A stretch of 64,000 nt of DNA from Geminisphaera colitermitum TAV2 (GTDB taxonomy: Bacteria; Verrucomicrobiota; Verrucomicrobiia; Opitutales; Opitutaceae): positions 1 to 64,000 of the forward strand of contig NZ_ABEA03000173.1 of NCBI RefSeq assembly GCF_000171235.2. Direction: 5' to 3'. A program made the translations under genes and the position numbers. Each line of letters starts with the position of its first letter. Within the stretch, counting starts at the first letter, position 1. The notes under the pieces are model-generated. The model did no database searches. It was not told where the DNA came from and saw nothing but the letters and a program-made list of their open reading frames with translations. Of this stretch, positions 26,365 through 36,153 are shown one piece after another.

Positions 26365-29300
26365 TTATTTTCCCTCCAACTCCTCAACCGCATCGCGGGC
26401 GATGGCTTGCCGTTGGTCTGCTATCTCCTTTCGCGCCGCCCGTTCAGGCGTGTCGCGTTCCAGCTTCGTCAGGCCCTGCACGGCACGGATCGCGTCCAAC
26501 AAACGGTAAAGATCGCGTTTGGTGTATTCGTCATCGTCCCTGTCTAGACTCTTCGACACCTTGCCAAACGCATCAAAAAGCGCCGTCACGCTGCGTTGGC
26601 CGCCACTGATATTGCCACCGCTACGCGTAAAAGAACGGCCCCACACCGGAATATCCGAGGGCTCCCATTCCCGCGTCATGCCGTCACGATCTGGCCCGCC
26701 ACGGCCAAACATCGCAATCGCATCCATCCCGGCGCCGGGAATCATGCCCGCGAAAAAGTGATCGATCCGCCGTGGTGACATCCCCAGCGCCTTTCCAGCC
26801 GCAATCGCCGCCTTCGTCGTATAGGGTCCATATTGCTCTTCGACTTTCATTTCTCCGTCTTCCGTAGCCTTCACCTGTGTTTGCGACACAATGGGCCGCT
26901 TCCAGAAAAAATCCCGGTTCGCCGCTTGCGACAGAGTTTCCCTTACCACCGGCGGCAAGGCATCAATGTTGATACCCGTGTCCAAACTCCCCACGACGGA
27001 AAACTCTTCAACCATACCCCCAAACCATTCCTTGAGGGATTGCGGGTCCTGTTGATACCACGAATCCAAAATCGCCTGCGTGCCTGCCGCAAACAGCATG
27101 TCCACGTCATGCGCACGCGGAAGCTTGATCACGTCCCGCACGCCATCCTTACGCGACGGCAACATCACGAAATCGTACATCAGCTTATTTTGCTCACTTT
27201 CTTCTTTCCACCAGTCCTCATCTTTGAGCAACCACCACGCCATTGCAGCCTTTAGCGACGATGCCAGGCCACGCGTAAAAAGCCAGCCCACCGGATCACG
27301 TTTGAAGGCGTCATACGTGGCCTTTTTGCCCTGAATGCTCGCGTTGAAAAACGGCACGTAACGATTGATCGAACGCGCCAGATCGCTCCCCCGCGTGAAG
27401 TCCGTCGTCACTTCTTTTGCCGCGATCATCAGATCGGTGAACTCCTCATGACTCAGGTTCTGAATGTCCAACTTACGTTGCTCCGCAATGGTCACCGCCT
27501 CAGCAACACGAGCAGCCATTTCCGGGAACTGGAAAAGGTTCGACACGGCTTCCAGCGTCTTTTCCGGCAGCTTTTTCCATGCGACCTTGTTGCCCTTGTT
27601 GATGCGGGCAATGCTGACTTCCAGCGGCTGCGCATCGTAGCTCAATGACCCGGTCATGCCGATGCCGGCGTTCTCCAAAAGCTCGCGCATCTGATTGAAC
27701 ACGCTCTCACGGAAGCCGGGAATGCGATTCAGGTAAGGCGTTGCCATGACGGCTCCGTTGAATTGCGCCCCGATCCAGTTCGCCCAAAGGCGAACCGGGA
27801 AGCGGCCTGTCCGGGTGTTGTTCGTCGCGGTGTTGAAATCTCGAAACACATTTGTCCCAAGTGAAAAGGACGCACGCGCCGCCGTCGCAGAAATGCGGAA
27901 CAGGCGGGCTTGGTAGCGCAACACCTTCAACAATTGCTCGATCCCTGCCACCGTCGCGTTGGCCGTCCATTGTCCCGCGCGCGTGCTTCCTGCGCCATCG
28001 AGCAGCGCCTTGGCAACCACGGTGTCACCAAACGAACCGGCGGCGTCATCGACGCCGGAAATCACCTCATAAAGCCCCTTGTCGATCTCAAACCAATACG
28101 CCCCGTCACGAGCATAGACATGCTGCCCGCCATCCTTCGCGTCCACCTCATCAAATGCCTGCTCAAGTTGCGTCCGAGCATCCCCGTCCTCTTTCGTATC
28201 TTTTTTCTGGCGCGCCGGCACTTCCGATTCATCCACAAGCCGGATGAATTTTTCCATCTCCGGATGCAGTATGGCGAGGTTTCGCGCCGTCTCCCAAATC
28301 TTGCGCCGGTGAGCGCGTCCAACCAGTGCTTCCGCCTGTTTAATCATCGACTCGAAGGGGTCTTTGATCGCACGGCCCGAACCAACAAGGCGGTCCGTCA
28401 CCTTGCGCGATGGCGCATATTTCGTGTCATCAGGAGCAACCTCCCCGGTGTTCACAACGGGAGAATCACTGTCCATCACGCGCCAAAGCGGGATGTAGTT
28501 ACCGGGGTCAACCTCGTTAATCTTCATCACCACTTTTTCAAAGCTTGTTGAAAATCTGGATACATAATCCAGCAAGCCCTTGTTCCAGTCGTAAACGATC
28601 TTCGCCCGGCGCTCGAAATCTTTGCTTCCGTATTTTTGGACGATCTCAGTTGCTTTCTCTTTCGACATGCCCGGATTGCGCCCCGGCTGTTTCTCATCAC
28701 CGCAAAGCGCAAGGGCACGTTTTGCGTGAAGGAACTCCTTGAATTGCGCCACCCCTGCCTTGTCCAATCCGTCAACAGCCTCGATCAGTGCAGGTCCAAC
28801 CTTCTTTCCGAAGGTATCCACCATTCCATGACTAATCATCCGTTCCACTATGGAGGTCGTACCGCCACGGAAACGCGAATACAGGCGACCCAGCGGCCCC
28901 TTGCCGTCTTTCATTACGCTCTGCGAATCCACGATCTTTCCGCTGACAGGATCGAGCGCCATGCCCGGCAAATCGGGAAGAGCCTTGTCGAACTCATTCA
29001 AGGGCTGGCCATCATCAACGGCCCGACGACTGAAAAAGTTTTTGAAATTCTGCCAGAGCGAGGGCGCTACTTGATTCCCTGATCCCGCATCCGAGCCACT
29101 TCCGCTGTCAGGCCCTCGCGTATTATCTTCGTTTGATGGTCTTTGTCCTGAATCCAATCCCTTACCGTTTTGTGCTTCGGATTCGGCTGTTTTTGCTCTT
29201 GCAATGGATCCTTCTTCATCAGCGTAAAGTGTGCCCGGTCCTTCGAGGAAGGCAACGGGATTTTCAATAGCAGTATGCTGTCCCGGCTCTCCTGAATTAT

Positions 29301-32016
29301 CCCAAGCTTCAAATTGCACGCCAGCCTTTGCCAGATCAGGATTCTTTGCCAGAGAGAGAAACGTTTTTTGGGCCCGATAATGAATGCGCCCAACTTGCGA
29401 AGCTGGTTCGTAACGGTTGTTTCCACCCTTGTCTTGACTGCGCATCATGTTTCGCCGCATCGCGTTTTCGACGGGATTATGGACGTAAGAAACGACAACG
29501 TGCGCTCCGCTTGCGGCGGCTTCGCCAATCAAGTCGTGGGCAAAGTCCGCATTGTTCAAAGTGCTGTCAAAAACCAGAACTTTGAACCCGAGTTTTTTTG
29601 CGTCATCCACCCGGATTCCATTGACTACACTCTTGCCGCTTCCTTGTCCGCCCGCTGTGAAAATGACGAGGGTGTCTGCGCCAGCTCCCGATTCTTTTAC
29701 TTTTCTCAGTTCCCGCCGGAAACGATTAGTCGCATATCGCCCAGCCGGTCCATGTACAGCGACGTTCAAACCACGTCGATCCTGACGGTAATCTTCCGAC
29801 ATTTCCTTGGCGTGGTCGGCACCAAAAACAGTCCCGCCATGAGACTCAGGCAGGGCATCATATTCGGCATCCAAATCAGATTCAGGAGTTTTGCTTAATT
29901 TCTCCTCAAAATGCTGCGTTGCACTTGCTGGTGGCACATGCCCCCCCCCCTTCGAGGCAGCGTCATGGGTTTCCTTGAGACCGACAGCGGCCTCGACTGT
30001 ATCCACTTTCCCGATAACACTGCCATCGGGCGCGGTAACGGTAAACTTGCCATCCGCGCTACGTGACACCTGCGCTCCGGTGGCGATTTTCTCAGCCGCT
30101 TCCGCTGATTCTTCCGACATTTCGGCGCGAGCCGCCTTCGCATCTTTGGACAGCGGATTGCGCATTTCGGGATCATTCCACAAGGTTCGCATTGCCGCCT
30201 CCGATAGCTCCGCCGTTTCCTGACCGATGATGGCGTTGACCGCCTCATTCGTGAATCCGAGTGCCTGCAATTTGCGTGAATCGCGCAGGTCTCGAACATC
30301 CCGGAATGATGCCGCCCCCATGCCGACCAAGCTGTACATCAGCATCGTCAACGTCACCTCGCCGGCATTGCTCCACGTCCAGACGTGGTTGCGCGGATCG
30401 TCCCGATCCACTTTGGGGATACCAATGGTTTCGTCCGCCATCAAATCCTGCCAAAGCAGAGGGATGGAATCCTGCAAAAGCTCCTGTCCGGTCTGCCATG
30501 CTGATTCCGCCGCCAGCGTGGCGCCAGCGCGGGTCGCAAGCCGGGACACGGTGGTTGCCCGGAAGTTTTGCAACACACGTCCCAGCCCCGGCACATTGCC
30601 AAGCAACAAACGGCGCTCCAACAACTCGATCGCCGTTTCGGGCACAGCCGAGACCATCGCAAGACCTGCCGCTTGATCTGCCGCCACGCCGCGCGCGCGA
30701 TACTCTTCCGATCGCATTCCGACCGTTGACGCATAGAGCAGCGGCAAGGCCATCGGCCCCGCAAACGCCTGTGCGATGTAGCCCGATTGCTCCAAGCCGC
30801 CATACCAGATTTGTTGCCCCCAGCCCTCGTATTTGATCGGGTCAACGTTGCCCTCCTCAATCTCTCGCAACGTATCCACGATTTCACGCTCAGCGTTGGT
30901 TCGCCCAACCTTTTCAGAAAGAATCTGCTTTTCCTCGTCGGTCAGTGGACGCCATCCCGTCTTTGGCTTCGCCCGCGCCCCCCTCGTAACACCCAATTCC
31001 ACGCCCAGCTTTTCCGCCTCATCCTGATTCAGCAGCGTCTTGGCTTGGATTTGGAAAAGCGTATCCGACTTACTGATACTCGATCCCTCCATGATGCCAA
31101 GAATATCCCGGCTGCGCTCCAATTGCGCCGCGACCTCAATTTGATTATCGCCGCCAAGCGCGTTAAAAATCCAGCGGCCAGTGCGATTGAAACTCCGGGC
31201 AATGGTCTTCTGAGTCTTTTCCTTCGCACCCTTTTCCCTGCCCGCCTCGTTCGTCTCCGAAGTGCTCGCGTGCCCCGCCAGCATTCGGTAAAACATGGCC
31301 CGCTTTTCCCCCGGAAATTCGAGCAACTGTTTAACAATGTCCGAATCCGAGGTCACCGCCGCATCCAGATTGAACGCCTTCACCATTTCCTCATAACTGC
31401 CAGACCAACCGGGGGCAGGAGTCTCCTTCCCGTTCGCCCCGGTTTTGCTCGACATAAATTTCAGCGTGGCATCAACCAGCGGCTTCATTTCCTCGATTTC
31501 CGGTCGCCATTTCGCCCAAGACGATTGCAGCGCCAGCAAGCGCCGGTCCGCACTGTCCTGATTTTGCCAAAGCAACTTCCCATCATTATCCCTCAGAGTT
31601 GCAGCCGCAGACAAAGCTTTGGTGAAATCCTCTTCGCCGGAATAGGCTGCGTCTTGGAGTTTTTGCGCAATCGCCGACATGCTTTCATCGTCGTTTTTCG
31701 TTCGCCGCATGTCCTGACCAATGAAGCTGTACAGGTCCAAGTCGGTGACATCTTTGTCATGCTTAAACCACTGCTTTGCCATTTGCTGCCGGACGGCAGG
31801 CCAGTTGCTCAGGAGCGATTTCCGATCAACCGGTTGCCTGGCGTTTTCCAAATAATAGGCGACATTGACGATCCTCGCCTTTGTTTCGGAGGGTTCCGGG
31901 TCCGTCTCCAAAATCGGCCGCACACGCTCCCGCATTTTGGTGCCAAAATGATTTTCCGCCGTATTGATGTCTGAATACACATTAAGCCAGCGGTCGCTAT
32001 TGTCGGGAGTTTTCAT
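26365..32016 (-). CDS. Giant polyvalent/internal virion protein with embedded P-loop
   Basis: A protein of 1883 residues. The first 600 residues are helical, with a membrane-like stretch around AQAFAGPMALPLLYAST. A P-loop, GGQGSGKS, lies at 789-796 in a zeta-toxin-kinase-like context (LVIFTAGGQGSGKSVVNG, then KVLVFDSTLNNADFAHDLIG). The C-terminal third (SINRYVPFFNASIQGKKATY) resembles the LPD38-type domain found at the ends of phage polyvalent proteins. It is the last gene of the late operon, coupled to the previous gene by TAATG overlap, where T7-like phages encode the large protein ejected with the DNA. Ejection and kinase activity are inferred. Confidence 0.75.
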   Translation of the reverse strand: MKTPDNSDRWLNVYSDINTAENHFGTKMRERVRPILETDPEPSETKARIVNVAYYLENARQPVDRKSLLSNWPAVRQQMAKQWFKHDKDVTDLDLYSFIGQDMRRTKNDDESMSAIAQKLQDAAYSGEEDFTKALSAAATLRDNDGKLLWQNQDSADRRLLALQSSWAKWRPEIEEMKPLVDATLKFMSSKTGANGKETPAPGWSGSYEEMVKAFNLDAAVTSDSDIVKQLLEFPGEKRAMFYRMLAGHASTSETNEAGREKGAKEKTQKTIARSFNRTGRWIFNALGGDNQIEVAAQLERSRDILGIMEGSSISKSDTLFQIQAKTLLNQDEAEKLGVELGVTRGARAKPKTGWRPLTDEEKQILSEKVGRTNAEREIVDTLREIEEGNVDPIKYEGWGQQIWYGGLEQSGYIAQAFAGPMALPLLYASTVGMRSEEYRARGVAADQAAGLAMVSAVPETAIELLERRLLLGNVPGLGRVLQNFRATTVSRLATRAGATLAAESAWQTGQELLQDSIPLLWQDLMADETIGIPKVDRDDPRNHVWTWSNAGEVTLTMLMYSLVGMGAASFRDVRDLRDSRKLQALGFTNEAVNAIIGQETAELSEAAMRTLWNDPEMRNPLSKDAKAARAEMSEESAEAAEKIATGAQVSRSADGKFTVTAPDGSVIGKVDTVEAAVGLKETHDAASKGGGHVPPASATQHFEEKLSKTPESDLDAEYDALPESHGGTVFGADHAKEMSEDYRQDRRGLNVAVHGPAGRYATNRFRRELRKVKESGAGADTLVIFTAGGQGSGKSVVNGIRVDDAKKLGFKVLVFDSTLNNADFAHDLIGEAAASGAHVVVSYVHNPVENAMRRNMMRSQDKGGNNRYEPASQVGRIHYRAQKTFLSLAKNPDLAKAGVQFEAWDNSGEPGQHTAIENPVAFLEGPGTLYADEEGSIARAKTAESEAQNGKGLDSGQRPSNEDNTRGPDSGSGSDAGSGNQVAPSLWQNFKNFFSRRAVDDGQPLNEFDKALPDLPGMALDPVSGKIVDSQSVMKDGKGPLGRLYSRFRGGTTSIVERMISHGMVDTFGKKVGPALIEAVDGLDKAGVAQFKEFLHAKRALALCGDEKQPGRNPGMSKEKATEIVQKYGSKDFERRAKIVYDWNKGLLDYVSRFSTSFEKVVMKINEVDPGNYIPLWRVMDSDSPVVNTGEVAPDDTKYAPSRKVTDRLVGSGRAIKDPFESMIKQAEALVGRAHRRKIWETARNLAILHPEMEKFIRLVDESEVPARQKKDTKEDGDARTQLEQAFDEVDAKDGGQHVYARDGAYWFEIDKGLYEVISGVDDAAGSFGDTVVAKALLDGAGSTRAGQWTANATVAGIEQLLKVLRYQARLFRISATAARASFSLGTNVFRDFNTATNNTRTGRFPVRLWANWIGAQFNGAVMATPYLNRIPGFRESVFNQMRELLENAGIGMTGSLSYDAQPLEVSIARINKGNKVAWKKLPEKTLEAVSNLFQFPEMAARVAEAVTIAEQRKLDIQNLSHEEFTDLMIAAKEVTTDFTRGSDLARSINRYVPFFNASIQGKKATYDAFKRDPVGWLFTRGLASSLKAAMAWWLLKDEDWWKEESEQNKLMYDFVMLPSRKDGVRDVIKLPRAHDVDMLFAAGTQAILDSWYQQDPQSLKEWFGGMVEEFSVVGSLDTGINIDALPPVVRETLSQAANRDFFWKRPIVSQTQVKATEDGEMKVEEQYGPYTTKAAIAAGKALGMSPRRIDHFFAGMIPGAGMDAIAMFGRGGPDRDGMTREWEPSDIPVWGRSFTRSGGNISGGQRSVTALFDAFGKVSKSLDRDDDEYTKRDLYRLLDAIRAVQGLTKLERDTPERAARKEIADQRQAIARDAVEELEGK
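29941..29950. repeat. 10-base C run inside the giant virion gene
   Basis: Ten C bases encode consecutive Gly codons on the minus strand at about residue 690. A one-base slip would truncate the protein before its P-loop. Confidence 0.8.
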
Positions 32017-33500
32017 TATTCAAAAAGGCTGGGGATGTCGGAAGGCTCTTGGTCAGAGGCTTTGGTTGTGCCCTCAGTGGCATCCGGGCTTAATCCGCTC
32101 GCCTGCAAAAAGACCGAGCCGATGCGATCAACATCCCCGCCGGCATACATGACCTTGCGCAGATCGTCCAACGTCAGTTTTGCCCGCTCAACGGGAGTCA
32201 AGCTGCCGAGATAGGATTGCAAGCGATCGTATTTCGCCGCGCGAGTATCCTGCGCATCCCGCAGTTTTTTCGGATCGAATTTCCAGACCGGCTGGCGTGT
32301 TACGGAATCAGTCTTCGTAACCAGCTTTCGTTTACCAGTCTTCTTGTCGGTCTGCCACTCCATGACAGGTTCCCACCAACGACCGTAAACCTTCTTCTTG
32401 AAATTCTCTTCGTTCTCCGAAATCGCCGTTCTCACGACCGGAAGGTTCATGGGGGATTTGGGGTCTCGTTTCTCTTTCCATGCAGCATTCGCGTCGCGCT
32501 CAAACGAACCGCTCAAACCGAACATCGCCGCCGAGACGTTGGCCGTGTCCTGTGGCGTTGCCGTGGCCGGATCGTAGTTGGAAATCAACTCCATCGCCGA
32601 CAAAAACTGCTCCCGTTGTTTGTCCGGATGCTTCGACGCACGATAACGAGCCTCTTGCGTCAGCTTCACGGCCTGCGTTTTGGTCAGGAGCTTTCGCTCA
32701 ACCAGTCCATCCAATTCACTTTGCTGAAACTCTTCCCCCTGTTCGTGCCGGGCGTTCAGATCATCGTAAGTCTGGATACGCAATTTATGGGTCTCTGCTT
32801 CTGCGTAGTTGATGGCTTCGCGGCGCTTCTCATCCTTCAGGGCCGGACGTCCGCCGTTCTTGAGGTTTTCATACTCTGCAATCGGGTCTTCCTGAATGGC
32901 GCGATACGATTCCGAATGAGCGAACAGCACAGGCGCTTTCAGCCGCATGGCGTCGGCATCTTCCGGCGTCACAAGCTGCATCGCCACCGATTCATTCAAC
33001 GTGCGGTGCCAGGCATCTTCATCCAGTTCAATCAGCGCCTGTGACATGCGGTTTTCCCCGGCTTTTTTCGCATCGGAAATGTTCCGGGCAACGGTGAGAT
33101 GCCGCACCTCCGCCGACGTGCGTTGCTTGAAGTCCGCAATGCCAGCGTCCCATTCTTCACGGAAAAACTTCCCCGTATTCTCCCGCCCCTGCGTTTTATA
33201 GAGACTATCAAGGCGCTTCTGCCACTCGCCCTCCCACTTCGACGGCTCCATCAGAAGCATTTCGTCCTGAAATTTCTGATACGCCTCGCGCTCCGCCACC
33301 TCGCGGTTTTTGACGATTTTGAAGTTTTCCGCCCGCTGCAGCTTGAGTGCGAAGTCTCCGGCGAGGTCTCCGACCTGTGAGACGGCGGCGCCGACGCGCT
33401 GACCGGCGGCGTGTTCGGCATCATACATGCCGGGATTGGCTCGCACGGTGTGTTCGGGCGTGGCGGCGGGTGTGTAGTGGGCTAGGGGGACGCTTGGCAT
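32016..33500 (-). CDS. Internal virion-like helical protein
   Basis: A 494-residue, highly charged helical protein (FKIVKNREVAEREAYQKFQD, later REQFLSAMELISNYDPATAT) without membrane segments. Placement between the tail fibre gene and the giant last gene is that of T7-like internal core proteins (gp15 position). Its stop overlaps the start of the giant gene. Family membership is inferred from size, composition and order. Confidence 0.6.
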   Translation of the reverse strand: MPSVPLAHYTPAATPEHTVRANPGMYDAEHAAGQRVGAAVSQVGDLAGDFALKLQRAENFKIVKNREVAEREAYQKFQDEMLLMEPSKWEGEWQKRLDSLYKTQGRENTGKFFREEWDAGIADFKQRTSAEVRHLTVARNISDAKKAGENRMSQALIELDEDAWHRTLNESVAMQLVTPEDADAMRLKAPVLFAHSESYRAIQEDPIAEYENLKNGGRPALKDEKRREAINYAEAETHKLRIQTYDDLNARHEQGEEFQQSELDGLVERKLLTKTQAVKLTQEARYRASKHPDKQREQFLSAMELISNYDPATATPQDTANVSAAMFGLSGSFERDANAAWKEKRDPKSPMNLPVVRTAISENEENFKKKVYGRWWEPVMEWQTDKKTGKRKLVTKTDSVTRQPVWKFDPKKLRDAQDTRAAKYDRLQSYLGSLTPVERAKLTLDDLRKVMYAGGDVDRIGSVFLQASGLSPDATEGTTKASDQEPSDIPSLFE

Positions 33501-33504
33501 GGCT

Positions 33505-35244
33505 TTAGCTGGTCAGAAGCGGATAGCTGAAATTGGCGTAAAAGAAGGACTGATCCCCGATCCTATCGGCAGACATAAAGGCGCGGGCATTCGCCCCATC
33601 CCGCCTGATGAAATAGAGGTTTGAACCTTCGAGATAAGAGGTGATTTCCATCTCGTTGTCATAATTCGGGAGGTTTTCCGCCCACGTCATTCCCATGAGA
33701 CGGCCGTAAGTGTTGGGATTAGTAAGCGTCGCGTCTGGACGATAGGCTGCGGGAAGTCCGCTTATGTCCAAGTAAAACCCGGAACTGCCGCCGCCACTTA
33801 CCTTGACCACACTCCCAAAGCTGTATCTGACCGTCAAATATACCCAGCCGCCACGAACAACGTATTTCGCCTGTCCTGAATAGACCGTGCCGCCAGTCCA
33901 ATCGATCCCGGAACAGACTCCGACCGGGACAAACGTGCCCTGAGCCGTAATGGCGGAGGTGGCATCCTGTCCGGGGTTGCCGCGGGGGATGGCGAAATTC
34001 AATACGGCCGCATTCGCGGTTCCTGCGTTGGTGACGCTGGCGGCACTCCCCGGCGCTCCCGTCGTTACCGTACCAACAGCAATCGTGGCGGCATTTCCTG
34101 CCACGCCGGTATTGCCGCGAGGAATCGTGAACTGGAGGTAGGCGGCATTCGGATTTCCCAAGTTTTGGACACTGGCAGAACTCCCCGCCGCACCGGTAAT
34201 CGTGTCACCTATCACGATCGTGGCAGTGTCACCTTTGTCGCCCTTGTCACCCTTGATCCCTTCCTCGCCAGAGATGCGGACGGCGGTTGACCAATACGGC
34301 GCGGGACCGGCCATTTCGCCCGTCCCGGCAACCTTTGTGGCCTTCGTCATCCACATATATTCCCCACCAGCGAGGGCGGGCGGCGCATCCGTCCAACCGG
34401 CGGGCGCCACGACAGATTGATTGAGTGCGGGCGCGACAGTCTTGCTGGTGTTTTTGGCGTATTTGAAATCCGTATACGTGCCATTGGCTCCATCCGCACC
34501 GTCTTCCGCCGTGACCTTGACCGGCTCCGTCCACGAGGCGGGCGGCACGTTGCCGAAGCCGACAATGCCGGTGCTCATCCACCAGACTCCGGTAGCGGTC
34601 GGCGCGTCCGACCAGCCGGGCGGAATCATGACGCCGCCCTGCGTCGGTGTGGCGGGTTTCGTCTCCGATTGTCGAAAAATGAAAGTCGTGAACTGGCCGG
34701 GAACGCCGCCATACTGGTTAATCATGGCTTGCAGGTCATTCAGTGCCTGTTGAACGCCCTGATAAAATTGAGTGATCGTGGCGAGCGTGGCGGCGAGACC
34801 GTCTTTCCACTCTTCCACGTTCGAGACACGGTTGAGCAAATCCACGATGTTTTGCAGCGCATCCGTCATCTGCGTTTGCAGGGCGGCAATGTCGGTTTCG
34901 TTCGTTGTGACGCGCGCATTGAGTTCCTGCACGATGCAAATTTCGCGGTCTAACTGGAGTTCGATGGTTTCCGAGGGGAAGCCGTCGTTGTAACCAAAAT
35001 CCTTCGTTTGCGTGCGGGCGGTGTCGCGCCGAATCTCGACGCTCAGACCGGGCGCGGGCGCGGCGGCAAAGGTGATCGTGCCCCCCGCATTCTGCCGCAG
35101 GCCCTGCACGGTGTAGTTGCTGACAAGGACGCCGTTGACCCGGACCTTAAGCGCGGCGGCTTCGAGGACGTAGAAGTTGAAGCCGTAAACGGTGACGCCG
35201 GCGGCGGACGTGTGTGTGGTTGAGACTGCTTGTGATGTGACCAT
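33505..35244 (-). CDS. Tail fibre with T7 gp17-like N-terminus and collagen-like segment
   Basis: A 579-residue protein. Residues 1-100 match the T7 tail-fibre anchor pattern (GVTVYGFNFYVLEAAALKVR, then GGTITFAAAP and LSVEIRRDTA). A coiled coil follows (about 105-180), then modules and a collagen-like section (GEEGIKGDKGDKGDTA, later PRGNTGVAGN and PRGNPGQDA), and a C-terminal globular domain likely to bind the host. The start is 12 bases from a 19-G tract that lies in its leader. No Shine-Dalgarno is visible. Confidence 0.85.
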   Translation of the reverse strand: MVTSQAVSTTHTSAAGVTVYGFNFYVLEAAALKVRVNGVLVSNYTVQGLRQNAGGTITFAAAPAPGLSVEIRRDTARTQTKDFGYNDGFPSETIELQLDREICIVQELNARVTTNETDIAALQTQMTDALQNIVDLLNRVSNVEEWKDGLAATLATITQFYQGVQQALNDLQAMINQYGGVPGQFTTFIFRQSETKPATPTQGGVMIPPGWSDAPTATGVWWMSTGIVGFGNVPPASWTEPVKVTAEDGADGANGTYTDFKYAKNTSKTVAPALNQSVVAPAGWTDAPPALAGGEYMWMTKATKVAGTGEMAGPAPYWSTAVRISGEEGIKGDKGDKGDTATIVIGDTITGAAGSSASVQNLGNPNAAYLQFTIPRGNTGVAGNAATIAVGTVTTGAPGSAASVTNAGTANAAVLNFAIPRGNPGQDATSAITAQGTFVPVGVCSGIDWTGGTVYSGQAKYVVRGGWVYLTVRYSFGSVVKVSGGGSSGFYLDISGLPAAYRPDATLTNPNTYGRLMGMTWAENLPNYDNEMEITSYLEGSNLYFIRRDGANARAFMSADRIGDQSFFYANFSYPLLTS

Positions 35245-35256
35245 GTGAAAAGTAGC

Positions 35257-35275
35257 GGGGGGGGGGGGGGGGGGG
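35257..35275. repeat. 19-base G tract in the tail fibre leader
   Basis: Nineteen consecutive G bases (C on the coding strand) fill most of the gap between the stop of the preceding gene (35276) and the tail fibre ATG (35244). Such tracts slip easily and could vary expression. Confidence 0.9.
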
Positions 35276-35770
35276 CTATTCGTCTCCGCCAGAATTGGCT
35301 AAGTAGCGTGCGCCGAAGCTGGCGGCAGAGCCGACGCCGCCGAGGATGGTTGCTCCGGCGTTGAGTGTCCCGGCGCGGCGGGCGGATTTGCCTGCCATGC
35401 GATCGAGCACGGCCTGTTGCCGGTAGCGTCCGGCTTCGATGTTGCCGGTGCGTTCGATATCCAAGGCGGAACGTTCGAGGGTGGCGGCGGTCTCGGATTG
35501 CACCAGCAACGGCGTGCCGGTTGTGCCGACGACGCCGGACTTGGCGTAAAGGGCGCGCTGCCGGGCAAGAAGGGCGGCGTTCTGTTCACGCTGCGCGTTG
35601 GCCGCAATGCGGGAATCGCGTTCTTTGACACTCGCCTCTTGTTGCGCGAGGGCGGCGTTGTAGTTATTCAGGCGCTCTGTCGCCTTGCCCTGCTGAATGG
35701 ACGAATACGCCGATACGCCAGCCCCGGCAACCGAGGCGACAACGGCTGTGACGGCTAGGACGGCTGGCAT
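35276..35770 (-). CDS. Internal virion protein, gp14-like
   Basis: A 164-residue protein with a hydrophobic N-terminus (MPAVLAVTAVVASVAGAGVS), then a long alanine/glutamine-rich helix (NYNAALAQQEASVKERDSRI) and a glycine-rich end (AGATILGGVGSAASFG). This layout fits the small ejected virion proteins of T7-like phages. The ATG at 35770 is preferred over one at 35785 because GGAGGG lies 7 bases ahead of it. The gene overlaps the end of the preceding acetyltransferase gene. Confidence 0.65.
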   Translation of the reverse strand: MPAVLAVTAVVASVAGAGVSAYSSIQQGKATERLNNYNAALAQQEASVKERDSRIAANAQREQNAALLARQRALYAKSGVVGTTGTPLLVQSETAATLERSALDIERTGNIEAGRYRQQAVLDRMAGKSARRAGTLNAGATILGGVGSAASFGARYLANSGGDE

Positions 35771-36153
35771 GGCAGAACCCTCCAATATTCGGTTGCAGGA
35801 TGTCCGGCGTGGTAGCCGTGACGAGTGAGCGCCCGGCCGATGCTGCGCTTGTCGGTCATGACAATGAGCGAGTGGCGTTGCTGGCTGCGCATGACTTCAT
35901 CAGCCGCCCCCAAAAGGCTTTCGAGGGCGGCATGGACGGTGAAGGGATCGGCACCGGGCTTGCTCACGAACCAGCCGAGCCAGCCGACCCCGCAAGAGTT
36001 GTCTTGGTAGAGCCAGGCAGCGAGGACACCGAAGGAAATCAGTCCGCAGGTGGGAAGCTGCACACGAGGCACGCGCGGCACGCCGTGCGCATCCCACCAC
36101 GCGCAAATGCGGTCGTAGTCTGTATCCGGTTCCCACTGACGAACGCTAGTCAC
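35755..36153 (-). CDS. Phage GNAT-like acetyltransferase
   Basis: A 132-residue protein starting at a GTG (36153) with GGGAGG just ahead, inside the last codons of the nozzle gene. Sequence features such as LISFGVLAAWLYQDNSCGVG, AADEVMRSQQRH and GRALTRHGYHAG fit the short GNAT proteins that occur beside the tail nozzle gene in many T7-like phages. The substrate is unknown. The ATG-initiated longer frame reads backward through the nozzle gene and is not used. Confidence 0.65.
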   Translation of the reverse strand: MTSVRQWEPDTDYDRICAWWDAHGVPRVPRVQLPTCGLISFGVLAAWLYQDNSCGVGWLGWFVSKPGADPFTVHAALESLLGAADEVMRSQQRHSLIVMTDKRSIGRALTRHGYHAGHPATEYWRVLPCQPS

